Shown: in pieces, positions 11,301-22,570 of the stretch
Numbering within the stretch: position 1 is the first letter of the stretch
How the letters are laid out: the number at the start of each line of letters is the position of its first letter
Source: Laburnicola sp. R22_1
Lineage: Eukaryota; Ascomycota; Dothideomycetes; Pleosporales; Didymosphaeriaceae
Direction: 5' to 3'
Assembly (NCBI GenBank): GCA_014281115.1
Contig: JACONQ010000014.1
Span: 2,108,001-2,172,000, forward strand
DNA length: 64,000 bases
Position numbers and translations under genes: made by a program
The notes under the pieces: generated by a model
Database searches by the model: none
What the model was told of the DNA's origin: nothing
Seen by the model: the letters and a program-made list of their open reading frames with translations, nothing else

Positions 11301-13161
11301 CGCGGTAGAATTTCCTAGGTGCAAAGTCCTCCTGCTGTCTTCTAGAGACTTGCTTTGTGAGTTTCGATTTAACATATACGCTACAGAAGTTGCTATCTTT
11401 GCCTTCTACTCGCAAGCCTTCTATATAGTTGGCTAGCTTCTCAATTGCCTTCTTGCCTAGATAGCCCCAGGTGCTGTGAGATGTCCTATAGTCAACTATA
11501 AGATCGCGTTAAGGGTCCTTTAAAGGTTAGTAGGTAGTGCTGAAGGATAATAATAGGCGTATGTCTAGGCGGCGGCTAGTATTAGCGTCGACCAGCCAGT
11601 AACTGTTGTTATACTCTAGTTAAGCAATAACAGTTTTCTTGCTAACTTTGTATAGCAAATCTTGTCCTAAGTTAAAGTGGATCTAACTTAAGCGACAGCG
11701 TGCTAAGCCCATAAGGCTCGTTAAGAAGCCTTTGACTAAGGCAACGTGTGTTAGGATAATAGGTGATAGTCCTCTTAGTGTTTTCACGGTTAGCTTTATG
11801 CTGCCCTATGCAGTTATCTTAATAGGGCCTGTTCCTGCTCCTACGAAATTGTTGGCACTGGCCTTATACTCTCTTGTCCATCTAGGCCAGGACTTAGTGT
11901 TGACAATGTGAGTGTTTGAACTAGGATTAAGTATAAATTAGTTGCTTAATGAGTCGTAGCTGCTAACATTGTCAAGCGTTGATAGAGCCACCAACTCCTT
12001 AGTAGGTTTGACACTGTTGTTAAGCATTAGATTCTCGTCGCGCTTGTCGCGCTCGTTAACTGTAACGGCATCGGATACCATATATTGTGCGGTGTAGGTC
12101 GATGGATTAGAAGGAGGCTTGCCATCGTCAATAGTGACTGCAGGCTCAGAGTTCGACTAAGTTGCCTTCTAGTCCTGTATGGCTTTCTCCACCCTCGCTT
12201 TTAAGCTTAGATCCTTGGTAAAGGCCGCTGCCACTTTCTTACTACCCTCCTTGTTATCGAATCCTTAGGGTCTGTGAGGCGCATCTGGGTTTATTACCTA
12301 GTATCTTAACTATGAGTGTCTTTTGCCACAGAGGCATACACCGCTCTGTGTAGGTTTATTATCTTGCGGTGTTGCTGGCTTTGCTATCTCTAGCTCTGCT
12401 GTGTGTGCGCTGAAGCCTGTACTAATTGGGCGTGTACACTTTAGGTATGCTGAGAACTTAGCGACGTAGTTCTCCACTAAGGGGACTGTCTTACCAAGCC
12501 TCTCCTTCTAGATTAGGTCTTGTAGACCTGCTGTTTTGTATTTGGGGTCAATTGTCTTGCAGGCGACTAGGAAGTCTTTCTGCGCTTAGGTGTCTTTAGT
12601 CTCTGCCAGCCTAATAGCCTTGCACTGGTTAGTGACCTTAATCCACCTTCGAAGCCATTCTTTAACCTTTCTGCCCTTTGGCGGCGTCTGGAGATCCTTG
12701 TATACCGCTATTAGATCGCGGCGTTGCGTCGCGTCTGATGGTGCGAGATGTTTCTTAAGGGTTATAAGGCGTTAGTGCGGCGTATCCTTGTCCTTAATTA
12801 GGTAAATGTGATGCGCTGCTATTGTCTTACTAATCTTAGAGTTAAAGTCTGCCAGCGCCTTTAGCTAACGCTTATACTCTAGATCCTTCTTCTCCTATCT
12901 CTTGTATGCCTAACAGTAATTAGCTCGCTGCTTAGTGTTTAGGCCAGCGTACGTCGTAGCTCGTTGGTTATAGTCGCTAAGCTGAGGTTTAATTGGCTCC
13001 TCTAGCTGGGGTAGCTAGTCTGCTGCAACGTCTGGGTCGACGTATTTCTAGAGTTGATTCTTTTGTGCTGTATCCTTGCGGATAAACAGCCACTTGTGCT
13101 AATCCTCTGATCGACTGAGTACAACTGTTACTTGAGTGACGGCTGGGTCCTTAGTAGTCAT
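8330..13161 (-). pseudogene. Copia-2 gag-pol polyprotein, RIP-degraded
   Basis: Copia polyprotein starting at ATG 13161, 85 bp inside the 5' LTR. The gag N-terminus is clear (MTTKDPAVTQVTVVLSRSED, then a TAG at an expected Trp). Integrase lies around 11415-11215 (CSVYVKSKLTKQ, then FYRVAIDFIQLL with the first catalytic Asp). Reverse transcriptase is at 9825-9571 (WVFTYKFDKD, FKARLVIRGDLQQ), and the catalytic LYVDDIV box, still intact, is near 9400. The RT-RNase H connection is at 9169-8912 (YQELVGHLAFLTQFTRPDLA). RNase H follows to about 8400 (STTKAELLAL, LKHVDIHQ, MPADGITKVLPR). The likely terminator TAA overlaps the polypurine tract. Start-to-stop distance is not a multiple of three, so at least one indel accompanies the premature TAG/TAA codons. 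Confidence 0.93.
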
Positions 13162-13229
13162 CGTGCTCGCTGGGTTTCTCTACTCTATGTGTGAGTAGGC
13201 AGGTAATTTAGGTGAGTGAGATCCTATCG

Positions 13230-13246
13230 CAATTCGGGCTTATAAC
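13230..13246 (-). promoter_or_regulatory. Copia-2 primer-binding site, half-tRNA type
   Basis: The plus strand reads CAATTCGGGCTTATAAC immediately before the 5' LTR. This resembles the anticodon arm of a tRNA-Ile(UAU), with loop CTTATAA and the match ending at tRNA position 39. There is no TGG start, as would be needed for a tRNA 3' end. Priming by a tRNA cut in the anticodon loop is known for Drosophila copia (initiator tRNA-Met half). The tRNA identity here is inferred from memory of tRNA sequences. Confidence 0.6.
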
Positions 13247-13409
13247 TGTAGCGGTTGTTGCTGCAAAGCGAAAGTTGGGAAAACACTAATTTAATTGTAT
13301 GTGTGTAGTAGCTAAGATATATACTGCTAGGTAGGATAGGCAGCAGTAAATAAGTGTAGGCAGCAATGAGCTAGCATAGGCAATAATAAACAGTCCGAAT
13401 ACCGTTACA
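13247..13409 (-). repeat. Copia-2 5' LTR
   Basis: 163 bp, TGTAGCGG...CCGTTACA on the plus strand, partner of 8160-8322. It would carry the element's promoter for minus-strand transcription. Confidence 0.95.
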
Positions 13410-14025
13410 ATATATATAGTAATTAGTAACTTTAAAAATATTAACGTGAGTGTTAAGTGAGTGGCTATGCTAGGCGAGTGGCTACTCCTAATAAGCCTTT
13501 GGGGCTTTTAAACTTTAAACCTTAATATTTTAACTACCTAATCTTAAATAGCTCTTAAAAGAAGACAGGATTAAATTAGCCCTTTAGGTAATTAAATTAT
13601 CTAAAAAAGTAAGCGTACAACACGCTGCTACTATCTACAATATATCTTAAATAATCCTCTGCTACTAATATATTAGGAAGATATTATTATATAATACTTA
13701 TTCTAAATTATTAAGCCTTTAAAAGACTAAAAAGGAGGCGCTTAGACACTATATTAAGAAGCTAGATATATAAGGATTTATACTAATACTACGTTCTATA
13801 AAAAATATAGCTAACTAACTATATACTATACGTAGTAATAAGCCTATTAGCCTAAAATAGGCCTTAAACTTTATTAAACGTAAGGGTAAGCTTAAATCCT
13901 ATTTAAATTAATAGCGCGATTATTAGAGAGTCTTGTGCAGCGGTCTAGAGGTTCTTAGGCCCTAGTTTAACCTTATACTAAATATTAAGGCTAAGTTTAG
14001 TATACTAAACAAAGATATCTATAAC

Positions 14026-14343
14026 TGTCAGATACGTAAGTATCTTTGATGAGATAAGATGAAAGTGATGGATTTGATGATGAATTGATTGTCGAGTGAT
14101 CTCTGTCGGAGAAGCTCCGCTATCGTACGCAATATCTATCTAGCGCTAAGACGCACTAGTAATAGTGCGGAGTAGTGTAACAGTAGTACGCCAGTCTCCT
14201 TTGTGTATTTCATAGTGATCTCACAGTGAAATCACTGTAAGTTACACTAACTGTCGTTATAAGGAGACTATGTGATCGGACACACGTGACTACTGGATTT
14301 CACAGTGAAATCACAGTGATTTCCAGTGACCTGATATCTGACA
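14026..14343 (-). repeat. Copia-3 3' LTR
   Basis: 318 bp, partner of 19239-19556. Its right part holds a cluster of short inverted motifs of the form TTTCACAGTGAAATCACAG around 14208-14325, able to form hairpins. Confidence 0.95.
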
Positions 14344-14356
14344 CACCCCCTTAGCT
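14344..14356 (-). promoter_or_regulatory. Copia-3 polypurine tract
   Basis: On the minus strand GCTAAGGGGGTG directly precedes the 3' LTR, the site of plus-strand priming. Confidence 0.85.
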
Positions 14357-14363
14357 TAGATCC

Positions 14364-17300
14364 TCAGAGGGCCAAGCTAAACTATCTCTTGCGTAGTTGT
14401 ACTATTGCTTATAGTTTAAAAGCTTCTATCCTGTCTTCTAACTCGTCGAGGTCGGCCTCTTGGTTGGTAATCCTTCCCCTAACGTCTTTAAGTCCTAGTT
14501 AATTTAAGAACTTGGTCTATGTGGTGGCTGGCAGAGCTTTTGTAAGACTATCTGCTGCCATTTCTTCTAATTGCTGATACTGGACTTTAATAGCTCCACG
14601 TACTACTTCTTATCGAAGCCAATAATTGTGTATGTTAATATGCCTGAGCTTAGTTTGCAATTTGGCGATTTCCTTAGTAACAAGTCGAATAGTTTGTTAG
14701 TTGTCGCAATTAATAGTAATTGTTAATAGCGACAGTTTAATCTTAAGTTTATTAATTAACTAAGCTGTAAATAGTGCCTCTTTTGCAACTTGTGAAAGTG
14801 CTAGCAACTTAGCTTTAGTTGTTAAAGTAGTAATAGTGTCTTGTTTGTTTGCCTTCTAGGCGACAAGGCCACTAAACAATTTAATGATATACCCCTGTGA
14901 GCTCTTTCTATTAAGGGTGTTGTCTGTAAACAACGCGTCGCTCGCAACTTTGTAAGTGTCTGCTCCTCCAAATTGTAGCCCTAGTGATTAGGTGGATAAT
15001 AGGTATAGCAGTACGCGGTTGGCGGCGTTGTGATGGTTGTCGCTGGGGTTTAAAAGGAAGCGCGATAATTGGGAGCTTGCAAAAGCTATGTCTGGGCGCG
15101 TGGTTACTGCAGCGTAGAGGATTAATCCCACCTTCTGCTAGTACCAATTGATCTCTGCTATTGTGGCGAGTCCTTCTTAAGGTAACAGTTTGACTGCTAA
15201 TATTAGGGTATCGTATTTGAGGTTGCGTTAGTTAATTAGACAACTAATCTTGTCTATATAGGACCTCTGTAATAACTAGAGTTGCCTGTTGGCACGGTCT
15301 CTAATGACTTTAATGCCTAGGAACCACTATAGATTGTTACTACCAGTCAGGGTGAACTTTGTACCTATCTTTTTCATTACTGTATTGGCAGCGTGCTTTT
15401 AATCTTTTAAGTATGCGACAATGAGGTCGTCTATATAGAAGAAGATAATAATGCTGTCTTTAATCATATAGCAAGGTTCGTGCGGGACTGCGGTAAAACC
15501 AAGATCCTTGAGCGCACTAGTAAATTCTCTCTGCCATAGTAGTAGTGAGATGCGTAAGCTATACAGTGTCTTGTGTAACTGTAGGATGGTGCCTCTTTGG
15601 GTATAATCTTAGGGCATCCGCATGTAGATTTCTCTGTCTAGGTTCGCGTGGACGAAGGCGTTAGTAACGTCGTACTAGCTTAGCTCTAGGTTAAACTAAG
15701 CCGCTGTTAATATAAGCAGGCGAAATAATCTACCTGCAAGTGTTATAGCATAGGTATCCTGTGTAGTGAGATGGCATTATTAATCTCTGCGCACTACTAG
15801 TCTTGCCTTACACTTCTATAATCTGTGATGTTTATTAAGTTTGTAGGTATATACCCACATATAGTTAAGAATCTAGTGACTGCGTGATCGCACTAAGGCT
15901 GTGGGCACCTTGCTCTAAGACCTTATTTCTTTGTAACTTTGTAGATAGGATCGCTCGGCATCCTTCTATGTTTTAAATAATAGATAATTATCTATCTAGG
16001 TTCTGCATAATAGAGGTTCTAGTAGTTAACTTTAATAGAGTTTCTTGCCTACTATAAGCATGCGATTAAATTAAGCTTTATTAAGTGGCTTCTCCTTGTA
16101 TTTGCCTCTACTTCCTGCGAGTGTACCTGCAAGGAAGGCAGCTACCTATAGCACAGCGCGTTAATCTAGCTGTGGTGTTCCTATGGGTAATTTTTCAATT
16201 TGGTCCTATTCAAAACTCACTATTAATTAGGCAAGCAGTGCGACAGGCGGAGGTGTCTCTAGTGGTGTTGGGTAGGTGTAATTGATCTTCCTCCCTTAAT
16301 AGTACCCTGGAGCACCCTTGTCCTCCTTATAAGAGTTAATAATCGACTCATCCTCGTAGAAAGACTCCGTATTTTTATGTTCTAGTGGTAAGGGCGGTAG
16401 CTCCACTATTTAGGTCCATGCAGCAATCTCTTTAGTAGTGCTGTGCATGAGGTTGTCTAACAGGTCTTCTTGTTTACCTAAGAACACTTAATTTTCGTTA
16501 AAGATAACGTCGCGTGTGCTAATAACTTTGTTAAGTAGAGGTATCTATACTCTCCAGATGTTTATTAATTAATAGCCTACTAGGTAACCAACCTATGCCT
16601 TTAAGTTAAGCCTTTAGAGCTTGCTCTTGCCGCGTTTTGTATTATTAGTTAAGGCAAAAGCTTTATAGCTGTAGGCTCTAAGGTAAGCCTAGTTTAGTTT
16701 CTTTAGTTAGGTAACGATGCTATTTTAGTAGGCAACTGTTGTAAAAAATACTTCGTGTGGTAATTGCCATTAATTGGCGTAGTTTGGCGTTTGATTATAT
16801 AGGTATACGGCCGCTCGTGTGATCTCTGGCCATAGTGTCCAGGGGAGGTTGGCGTCAAGTCGTATTGCACGGCTCTTTTCCTTAATTACACCCCCTAAAC
16901 GTTTAGCCCCTCTATTTTGAGCTTGGGTATCGGGTGCTGAAGGCTTAATAACAACCCCTTTATTAATACACCACCTATGAACGTCTTGTTTAACTAAGAA
17001 AATCTCATTATTAGATTTAATAACTTTTATAGTTACCTTAAACTATACTTTTATAAATAGTATAAATTCCTTTAGCAGCTTAATAATTGTTTGTGCGGGT
17101 CGATTGTCTTTAAAGTAGAAGTCCTAAGCTATGCCTAAGAAACGATCGGAGATAAGTATTATACTCTTTTCGCTAGTTAAGCTCTTGTCTTTAAAGTTGT
17201 AAAAGTCTATAGCGACTCTCTCTCCTAGGCTATTGTTAATTTGTCTAGCCTAACGTCTAATTTGTCGCCTAAGCTTTAATCTGCCGCAAGCGTCGTATTA

Positions 17301-19202
17301 GACTGTGGTCAACCCTTTAATACGTACCCCTTTACTATAATTCACTGTGTGCTCTAGTGCCTAAGGGCCTAGGTAGCCTAGTCATTTGTGCCATGTGATG
17401 GCGTTCACCTTCTACGCTCGTTATGCGGTGCGCGAGGTAAATTTGTGTGTAGCGTACGTACTATTAATTGTGGTACAAGTTAATTTTAATATTAGTATAA
17501 ACTCCAGTACCTATTAATTGTAGATTTCTTAGAGTTTGGCCAGGATTGTATTGTCTTGTCTCCTAATTGTTGTTGGGTCTAACTTAGTGTCCCACTAGAG
17601 GCCTTGCCTTTAGAGTAATTAGAAGGACACTAGGTTGCAAAGTAGACTAGGACAGTAGGCAACGTTATCTAACCTTACTAAGTAATTTCCCTCCTTACTC
17701 TTAACGTAAAGATGGACACTCCTATATCCCCTTATCTATACTTGTGATGATTCCGCCCATATAAAGTCTCCTAGCAATAGTGGTCGCTATAAGACAAAGC
17801 GATTAATGTTATTAAAGATATAGTAGGTTGTGCTAAAATTAAGGATTGCGAAGTTATGTAGTAGGTATGTGTTTAGGTCTAAGTAGTAGGAGGCTGCGAT
17901 AGCATTAAAGCTCGCTAAGAGGATAGTGATCTGTCTGCCATCTAGTTATTTATTGTTAGTAATCTTAGTAATTTGAGTTAGAGTAGGGGTCTTTAATTGT
18001 TTAATCTTTAGTGTCTGTGACTTTTAACGCTTTACAGATCTTATGCGCTCTATAAGCATAGGGTTATTCTCTAACCTATATATTATAACCGCCTCTATAG
18101 TAGGCTTTAGTTTAAACTATTTAGGTCGTTTATTAGGGAATGCGTAAAAGCAGTCTTTTAGACTATGGCGTTGTTTACAAGCAGGGCACTTAGGGTTTGA
18201 TTTCTCTTGGCCTCTAACTACTGTTGGCTCATCGTTAGTAACTCGTACGGACTGCTTGGATTTGGCTTTAGGGCCAGCTTTATTGGCGCGTAATCTGCCT
18301 CGCTTGGGTGATGCTGCTTTATCCACAGGTTGGGCGTCCCTAGCTGCGGCCTAGGTAGTTACACCACTGTTAGCGAGAGATAGTCCTACAACAGCAAAGG
18401 CGCCCCTTTGTTTACCCTTAATTAGGTGCTGTATTACTATTTGTTCTTAGAAAAGTTTTACTATCTCTTTTTTATTAATGGTCTCGTCCTTACTTCCGTG
18501 TTATAGGAAGGTTGTAACCTATTAGGATGCGACATTAGTGACCGCTTTTATAAAATCTTATTTAACTAAGTCTAGCTCCTAAAGCTCTGACACACAATTG
18601 TACTTAGCTTCTGTAGCCGCATAATTATACTTAGCGAGCCAGGTGTACTATAAACTAACTAATCTTATTAGTTTAAGAGCGTCTTAGTACCTAATCCTTG
18701 CTCTTCTTTATTCATTGTGTTGGTTAACCCCAACCATTTTCGTAAGGTTCTTAATCTATTATCTAATTAATTTACCTAGGGTGCAGCAATTAGACTATAA
18801 ATGTGCCGAGGTGGTGGTTTGAATAAGAATAACTAGCTTATCTAGGTTCTCCTTCTCCTGTTCGTACTTTCGATCTAGGAGCTTGTAGATTTCGAGTTGA
18901 TTCTTATAGAAATTGGTATCGATTTTGTACGCCTTTTCGCCAGCCAGCGATAGGTGCGACGGTAGCGATAGACAGGCGTTGTTGGTGTTTCCGTTGACGA
19001 AAGCGGGAGCTGGTTAATAGGCACCAATATTCGGTGCGACTGGCATGACTAGTTCTGCCATCGGTTTATTGTCGAGGGATGGGTTAATAAGATCCTATGC
19101 TTTTAACGACTAGGCTCAGGTATTAATTTGCCTTAGCTATAGTGTGTAGTTCAAGTAATTGGTCAGGATTACTATAGGATCCCTAAGTGTTAATAGAGAC
19201 AT
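14364..19202 (-). pseudogene. Copia-3 gag-pol polyprotein in one frame, RIP-degraded
   Basis: Starts at ATG 19202 and ends at TGA 14364-14366, which is exactly 1613 codons including the stop. Three internal landmarks (knuckle, RT, RT-RNase H link) are in the same frame, so decay is almost purely by point mutation. Gag opens MSLLTLRDPIVILTNYLNYT. A zinc knuckle CPACKQRHSLKDC (C-x2-C-x3-H-x4-C) is at about 18190-18150 inside a 69-codon open stretch. Integrase lies around 17300-16900. Reverse transcriptase is around 15850-15400, with catalytic FFYIDDL intact near 15440. VTTRPDIAFASSQLSRFL is near 15100. RNase H runs to about 14550. Many TAG/TAA replace Gln/Trp. Confidence 0.94.
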
Positions 19203-19221
19203 GATTTTTGGTTTGATTGAG

Positions 19222-19238
19222 GCAGTGAGACTCTTAAT
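19222..19238 (-). promoter_or_regulatory. Copia-3 primer-binding site, half-tRNA-Lys type
   Basis: The plus strand reads GCAGTGAGACTCTTAAT right before the 5' LTR. TGAGACTCTTAAT is the anticodon stem and loop of eukaryotic tRNA-Lys(CUU) ending at position 39, so the likely primer is a 5' tRNA half. The same 13 bases are used by Copia-4. The tRNA match is from memory and not searched. Confidence 0.7.
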
Positions 19239-19556
19239 TGTCAGATACGTAAGTATCTTTGATAAGATAAGATGAAAGTGATGGATTTAATGATGAATTG
19301 ATTGTCGAGTCCTCTCTCTCGAAGAAGCTCAGCTATCGTACGCAATATCTATCTAGCGCTAAGACGCACTAGTAATAGTGCGGAGTAGTGTAATAGTAGT
19401 ACGCCAGTCTCCTTTGTGTATTTCACAGTGATCTCACAGTGAAATCACTTTAAGTTACACTAACTGTCGTCATAAGGAGACTATGTGATCGGACGCACGT
19501 GACTACTGGATTTCACAGTGAAATCACAGTGATTTCTAGTGACCTAATATCTAACA
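19239..19556 (-). repeat. Copia-3 5' LTR
   Basis: 318 bp, same hairpin-rich CACAGTGAAATCACAG cluster as the partner at 14026. Differences between the two are mostly transitions. Confidence 0.95.
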
Positions 19557-20826
19557 ATAACTTTAATAAGACTAGCTTTACAATAGGCATTAGGAACTAA
19601 GTTAAAGTAGTTACTACTTTAGAGAAATATACTAAGCCTATTAGCGTCTAGTAAAGAGACTATAAGTAGGTAACTCTTATTACTACTATTAATATAATAG
19701 GCTAGGTAATTACGCCTTACTTTATCTTTAAAGTAAAAAGCTATAATCTATTTTAGTACTCTAATTTAAAGCTTTAATAGTATATTAGGGTTAGTAATAA
19801 TAGCTAGACTATAAATAAGATTAGTGTAGTCTAGATAAGGCACTTTATTAAGCAGATAAAGGAGCGAAGAGTAAGTAGCTATATACTGCTTATTATTAAT
19901 AGCTATAAGAGCTATTAGATACTTGCTTTTATAATCTCTATAAGGAGAATAAGATAATTACTCTCTATATACTTTTACACTTATTGTATATCTTATAGTT
20001 ACTTAATATTAAGTGTTTTGCCTTCTTAAAGTAGGCCTATAGCAAAGAGATTAGAGTCTTAGCAATAGACTATATTAGCTAAATTAATAAAAAGGCCTTT
20101 ATTGCCTCTTTTGCAAAGGTTTTTAAGTTTATAATTTTATAGATAAATATCTAATTAAGCTTTAAAGTAACTAGCTTAGTGCCTTATAATCTATTAGTAG
20201 TGTAATTAAAGCTTAAAGTTCAACTTTATATACTAATACTGCCTATACTAGGAACTACCTAATAGAACTCTAAAACACTAAGCAATACTACTAAAGTAAA
20301 AGCTTAATCTATACTACTTTATAATTATATTTAAAAATATTAGAGTTATTTACCTTTTCTTCTAGTTAAGATAGTTAATTAACTTAGAAAGGGTACTAAG
20401 ATAATACTGCATTTATAAACGTTGCTAGCTACCTAAGTGCTATAGCTTAAAGTATTAAATAGAGCAGCTTCTAAGCGTAAATTATGTAAAAGAAAGCAGA
20501 TTTAGAAGGATAAAGACTTATTAAAGAAAAAGACAGAGGATTTAGTAGTCTAATTAGATATTAGAGTGTAGGTAAAAGAAGAAATACGTAAAGATAGAGC
20601 GTAAGTAGGTATAGGTAAATAGTATAAAAGGCACTATAAGTGCTGTAAGAAGATAAGATATAATTTATATCTATGCAAAAAGATAAAGTAAAGGTTACTA
20701 ATTAATTTTATATATTATATATTATAGTAGATTATTATAGTGTTAAATAATTACGTGCAAAAGGCCTAAAAGTTTATTAAAGGTAGCCACTCGCCTAGTA
20801 TGGCCACTTACTTAACACTTATATTA

Positions 20827-21175
20827 TTATATATTTTAGTATTAGTAAAAAGTATATAAAATAGCTATAATCGTAAGTAGTAACTAAATTAAAATAGGTA
20901 ACTATTTAAAAAAACTATAGTTATCAGAGTATACTAGCTAATAGATAATTATAGTTATATGTATTATAAGTATGTGGGTAAAGATAAGCTTTGGGTAATT
21001 AGGTTAACTTAGAGGTTAAATATACAATAAAAAAATAACTTATATAGAGATTCTAACTAATATGCAAGTGTAATGCCTATACCTAACTCTATAATTGCGT
21101 CCTAAATTTAACACCTTTGCTACTTCTTAGACCTAACTTATTAGCCTTACCTATAGCCTTACCCTCTACCTTAGT
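20827..21175. other. Spacer after D1, 3' side of the monooxygenase relic
   Basis: No separate gene. The last part (about 21100-21175) may contain the C-terminal codons or 3' untranslated part of the minus-strand monooxygenase pseudogene, whose true stop is uncertain. Confidence 0.4.
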
Positions 21176-21831
21176 CTATCTCGTCTTAACATCCCACTCA
21201 CATTTATACATAAGTAATTACTTTTTTACCCTATGCTACTGCTATAGAAAAGGATTTAAATTATCCTCTAGTCCTCTTCTCCGCAACTTCTACTTAGTTG
21301 CTGAGCCTCCCTTACTATTAAATACTAAGAATGCTCACAGAAGCCTATTACGCTCTTACTACTCTAGTTTATTATATATATAATATAGATGCTACTATAA
21401 ACTTCTATACGTAACTACGCGCTTAGTGCAACTGCGCCAATACCACTTATACACTTTAAGCGCTTTTTTCTTTTTAGATTTAGATTTATAATGCAGCTTT
21501 CTAAGATAAGAATTTAGAATATAGCTATCTTCTAGCGATATGCTAGCGCTAGAAGCGAGGTAGAGTAGTGTTGTATAAGTGGCATTACCCAGAATAGTAA
21601 ACGCGCCGCTTCTATAAGACTAGGTATAGTTAAAATCTAGTTGGATGCAAAGACACTATTTATATACTAAAGAGTAGAGAGTAAGCAATTTGGTAATGCG
21701 GGGGTCCTAGTCTTTAAAAAAAGCGCACATTTCTTTAATATTACTTTAAATAGTATTGGAACTAGCTGGCATATTGTCTGGGATAATTAGGACTATATTG
21801 AAGAATTTTCCGCTGCAGAGGACGTAGTTTA

Positions 21832-21886
21832 CTAGAGTAAGTTAGTAGTAGTTAGAACTTAGAAGTAAAGTGGAATAAAAACGTAC
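21832..21886 (-). other. Spliceosomal intron in the monooxygenase pseudogene
   Basis: Read on the minus strand the segment starts GTACGT, has ACTACTAACTTAC near its end and finishes CTCTAG. Removing these 55 bases joins GGTGCACACACTA to TAAACTACGTC, giving GAHTINYV, the expected continuation of the family's YWIGxGAH block; without removal the frame is lost. Length and signals are typical of filamentous-fungal introns. Confidence 0.85.
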
Positions 21887-22392
21887 TAGTGTGTGCACCT
21901 AGACCTATCTAGTAATTTACTTATAGATTTTTAATAAATACCTTAAGTTTAAGATCTTTGAGTATATTCTTAGTATTAAGTAATAACTAATACGCCAGGT
22001 TACCTATTACAACTAGTAGATTCGATTAACCTAATAGGATCTCTCTATATTTGTTATATATACTATTCACACTAACTACTAAATCTACTTATCTCTTCCT
22101 CCTATTCTTTAATACTATAATAGCAATAGTATAATCTAGTAATAAGTACTTAAACTTAATATTCTTTACCTTCGCATCTATCTCTAAAGTCGCGCCTAAT
22201 TTCTTCGCCCTATTTAATAACTTTAAACGTAAATTCGCATAATAGAAGTTCTAAAATAGCGTCCTTAGCTTTTTAGCGTACCTATAAAAGTTTATCTACA
22301 AAATCTTTTTGCCTTTCTAATAAATGTAATTGCGCTGCTTAGGCTATATTATATGCTTAGATAGTGCCTTTTCTATGCCCCATAAGAACAGC

Positions 22393-22557
22393 TGTTAGAT
22401 TTGAGCACTATTTGAGCTCATTAAGATGGGGGGTCTAATAGATAAGATGAATAAATAGTTGTATTGTGTGTGTTCTGTGACTTATTGGCTCGAGGTCTAA
22501 TTTAGAGAGTGAAGCCGACCAACTGCCCTTGTTTAGCAACACGGCTCTAATCTAACA
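22393..22557 (-). repeat. Copia-4 3' LTR
   Basis: 165 bp, TGTTAGAT...TCTAACA, partner of 27384-27548. Confidence 0.94.
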
Positions 22558-22570
22558 CACCCCCTTAGCT
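22558..22570 (-). promoter_or_regulatory. Copia-4 polypurine tract
   Basis: Minus strand AGCTAAGGGGGTG next to the 3' LTR, same core as Copia-3. Confidence 0.8.

Larger units (their letters stand above)
8160..13409 (-). mobile_element. Copia-2, complete LTR retrotransposon
   Basis: Full-length Ty1/Copia element in minus orientation: LTRs at 8160-8322 and 13247-13409 (163 bp each), TG...CA ends, a 5-bp duplication ATATA at 8155-8159 and 13410-13414, a polypurine tract next to the left LTR and a primer-binding site next to the right LTR. The two LTRs differ at about six positions, all transitions, consistent with RIP after insertion. It is among the least AT-shifted elements of the window, so it is probably one of the younger arrivals. 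Confidence 0.96.
14026..19556 (-). mobile_element. Copia-3, complete LTR retrotransposon inside D1
   Basis: Minus-strand Ty1/Copia element: LTRs 14026-14343 and 19239-19556 (318 bp each, TGTCAGAT...TGACA/TAACA), target duplication ATAAC at 14021-14025 and 19557-19561, polypurine tract and primer-binding site in place. It inserted into the transposase gene of D1. Its gag resembles Copia-4 (same start SLLTLRD, same knuckle), so the two are related families. Confidence 0.97.
13525..20691 (+). pseudogene. D1 transposase, split by Copia-3 and RIP-degraded
   Basis: DDE transposase of the pogo/Fot1 type. The proposed start is ATA at 13525, a RIPed ATG. Codons from 13561 read EDRIKLAL*VIKLSKKVSV then QHAATIYNI, a helix-turn-helix start. 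At 14025 the frame is broken by Copia-3 exactly inside IYN|FNKTSF, the first catalytic block, and resumes at 19562. First catalytic Asp is now Asn (FNK). The C-terminus at about 20640-20680 is a decayed CCHC knuckle (YKCC, then YN, then C). The two halves do not sum to a multiple of three, so one small indel is present besides many TAA/TAG. Confidence 0.85.
13444..20824 (+). mobile_element. Pogo-like transposon D1, interrupted by Copia-3
   Basis: The left end begins ACGTGAGTGTTAAGTGAG after TA (13442-13443). The right end is its inverted partner, with reverse complement ATATAAGTGTTAAGTAAG, followed by TA (20825-20826). Each end contains GAGTGGCT-type motifs repeated at a 17-bp spacing. Removing Copia-3 and one ATAAC copy leaves 1845 bp, about the size of elements A and B. 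TA target, inverted ends and a DDE transposase relic place it in the Tc1/mariner superfamily, pogo/Fot1 branch. A second, truncated copy is at 63055. Confidence 0.9.

Noticed and set aside
14911..15147. 78-codon open frame on the minus strand
   Set aside because: It is the +1 shadow of the Copia-3 RT-RNase H link; the true frame reads VTTRPDIAFASSQLS with RIP stops.
21117..21383. 88-codon plus-strand open frame
   Set aside because: Antisense to the C-terminal monooxygenase relic; composition follows from the opposite strand.
21437..21590. Inverted repeat around CCACTTATAC with a hairpin at 21529-21555, looking like a 150-bp MITE
   Set aside because: Both arms and the hairpin fall within the readable C-terminal coding relic of the monooxygenase (GNATYTT..., KWYW), so the inversion is coincidental to coding sequence.
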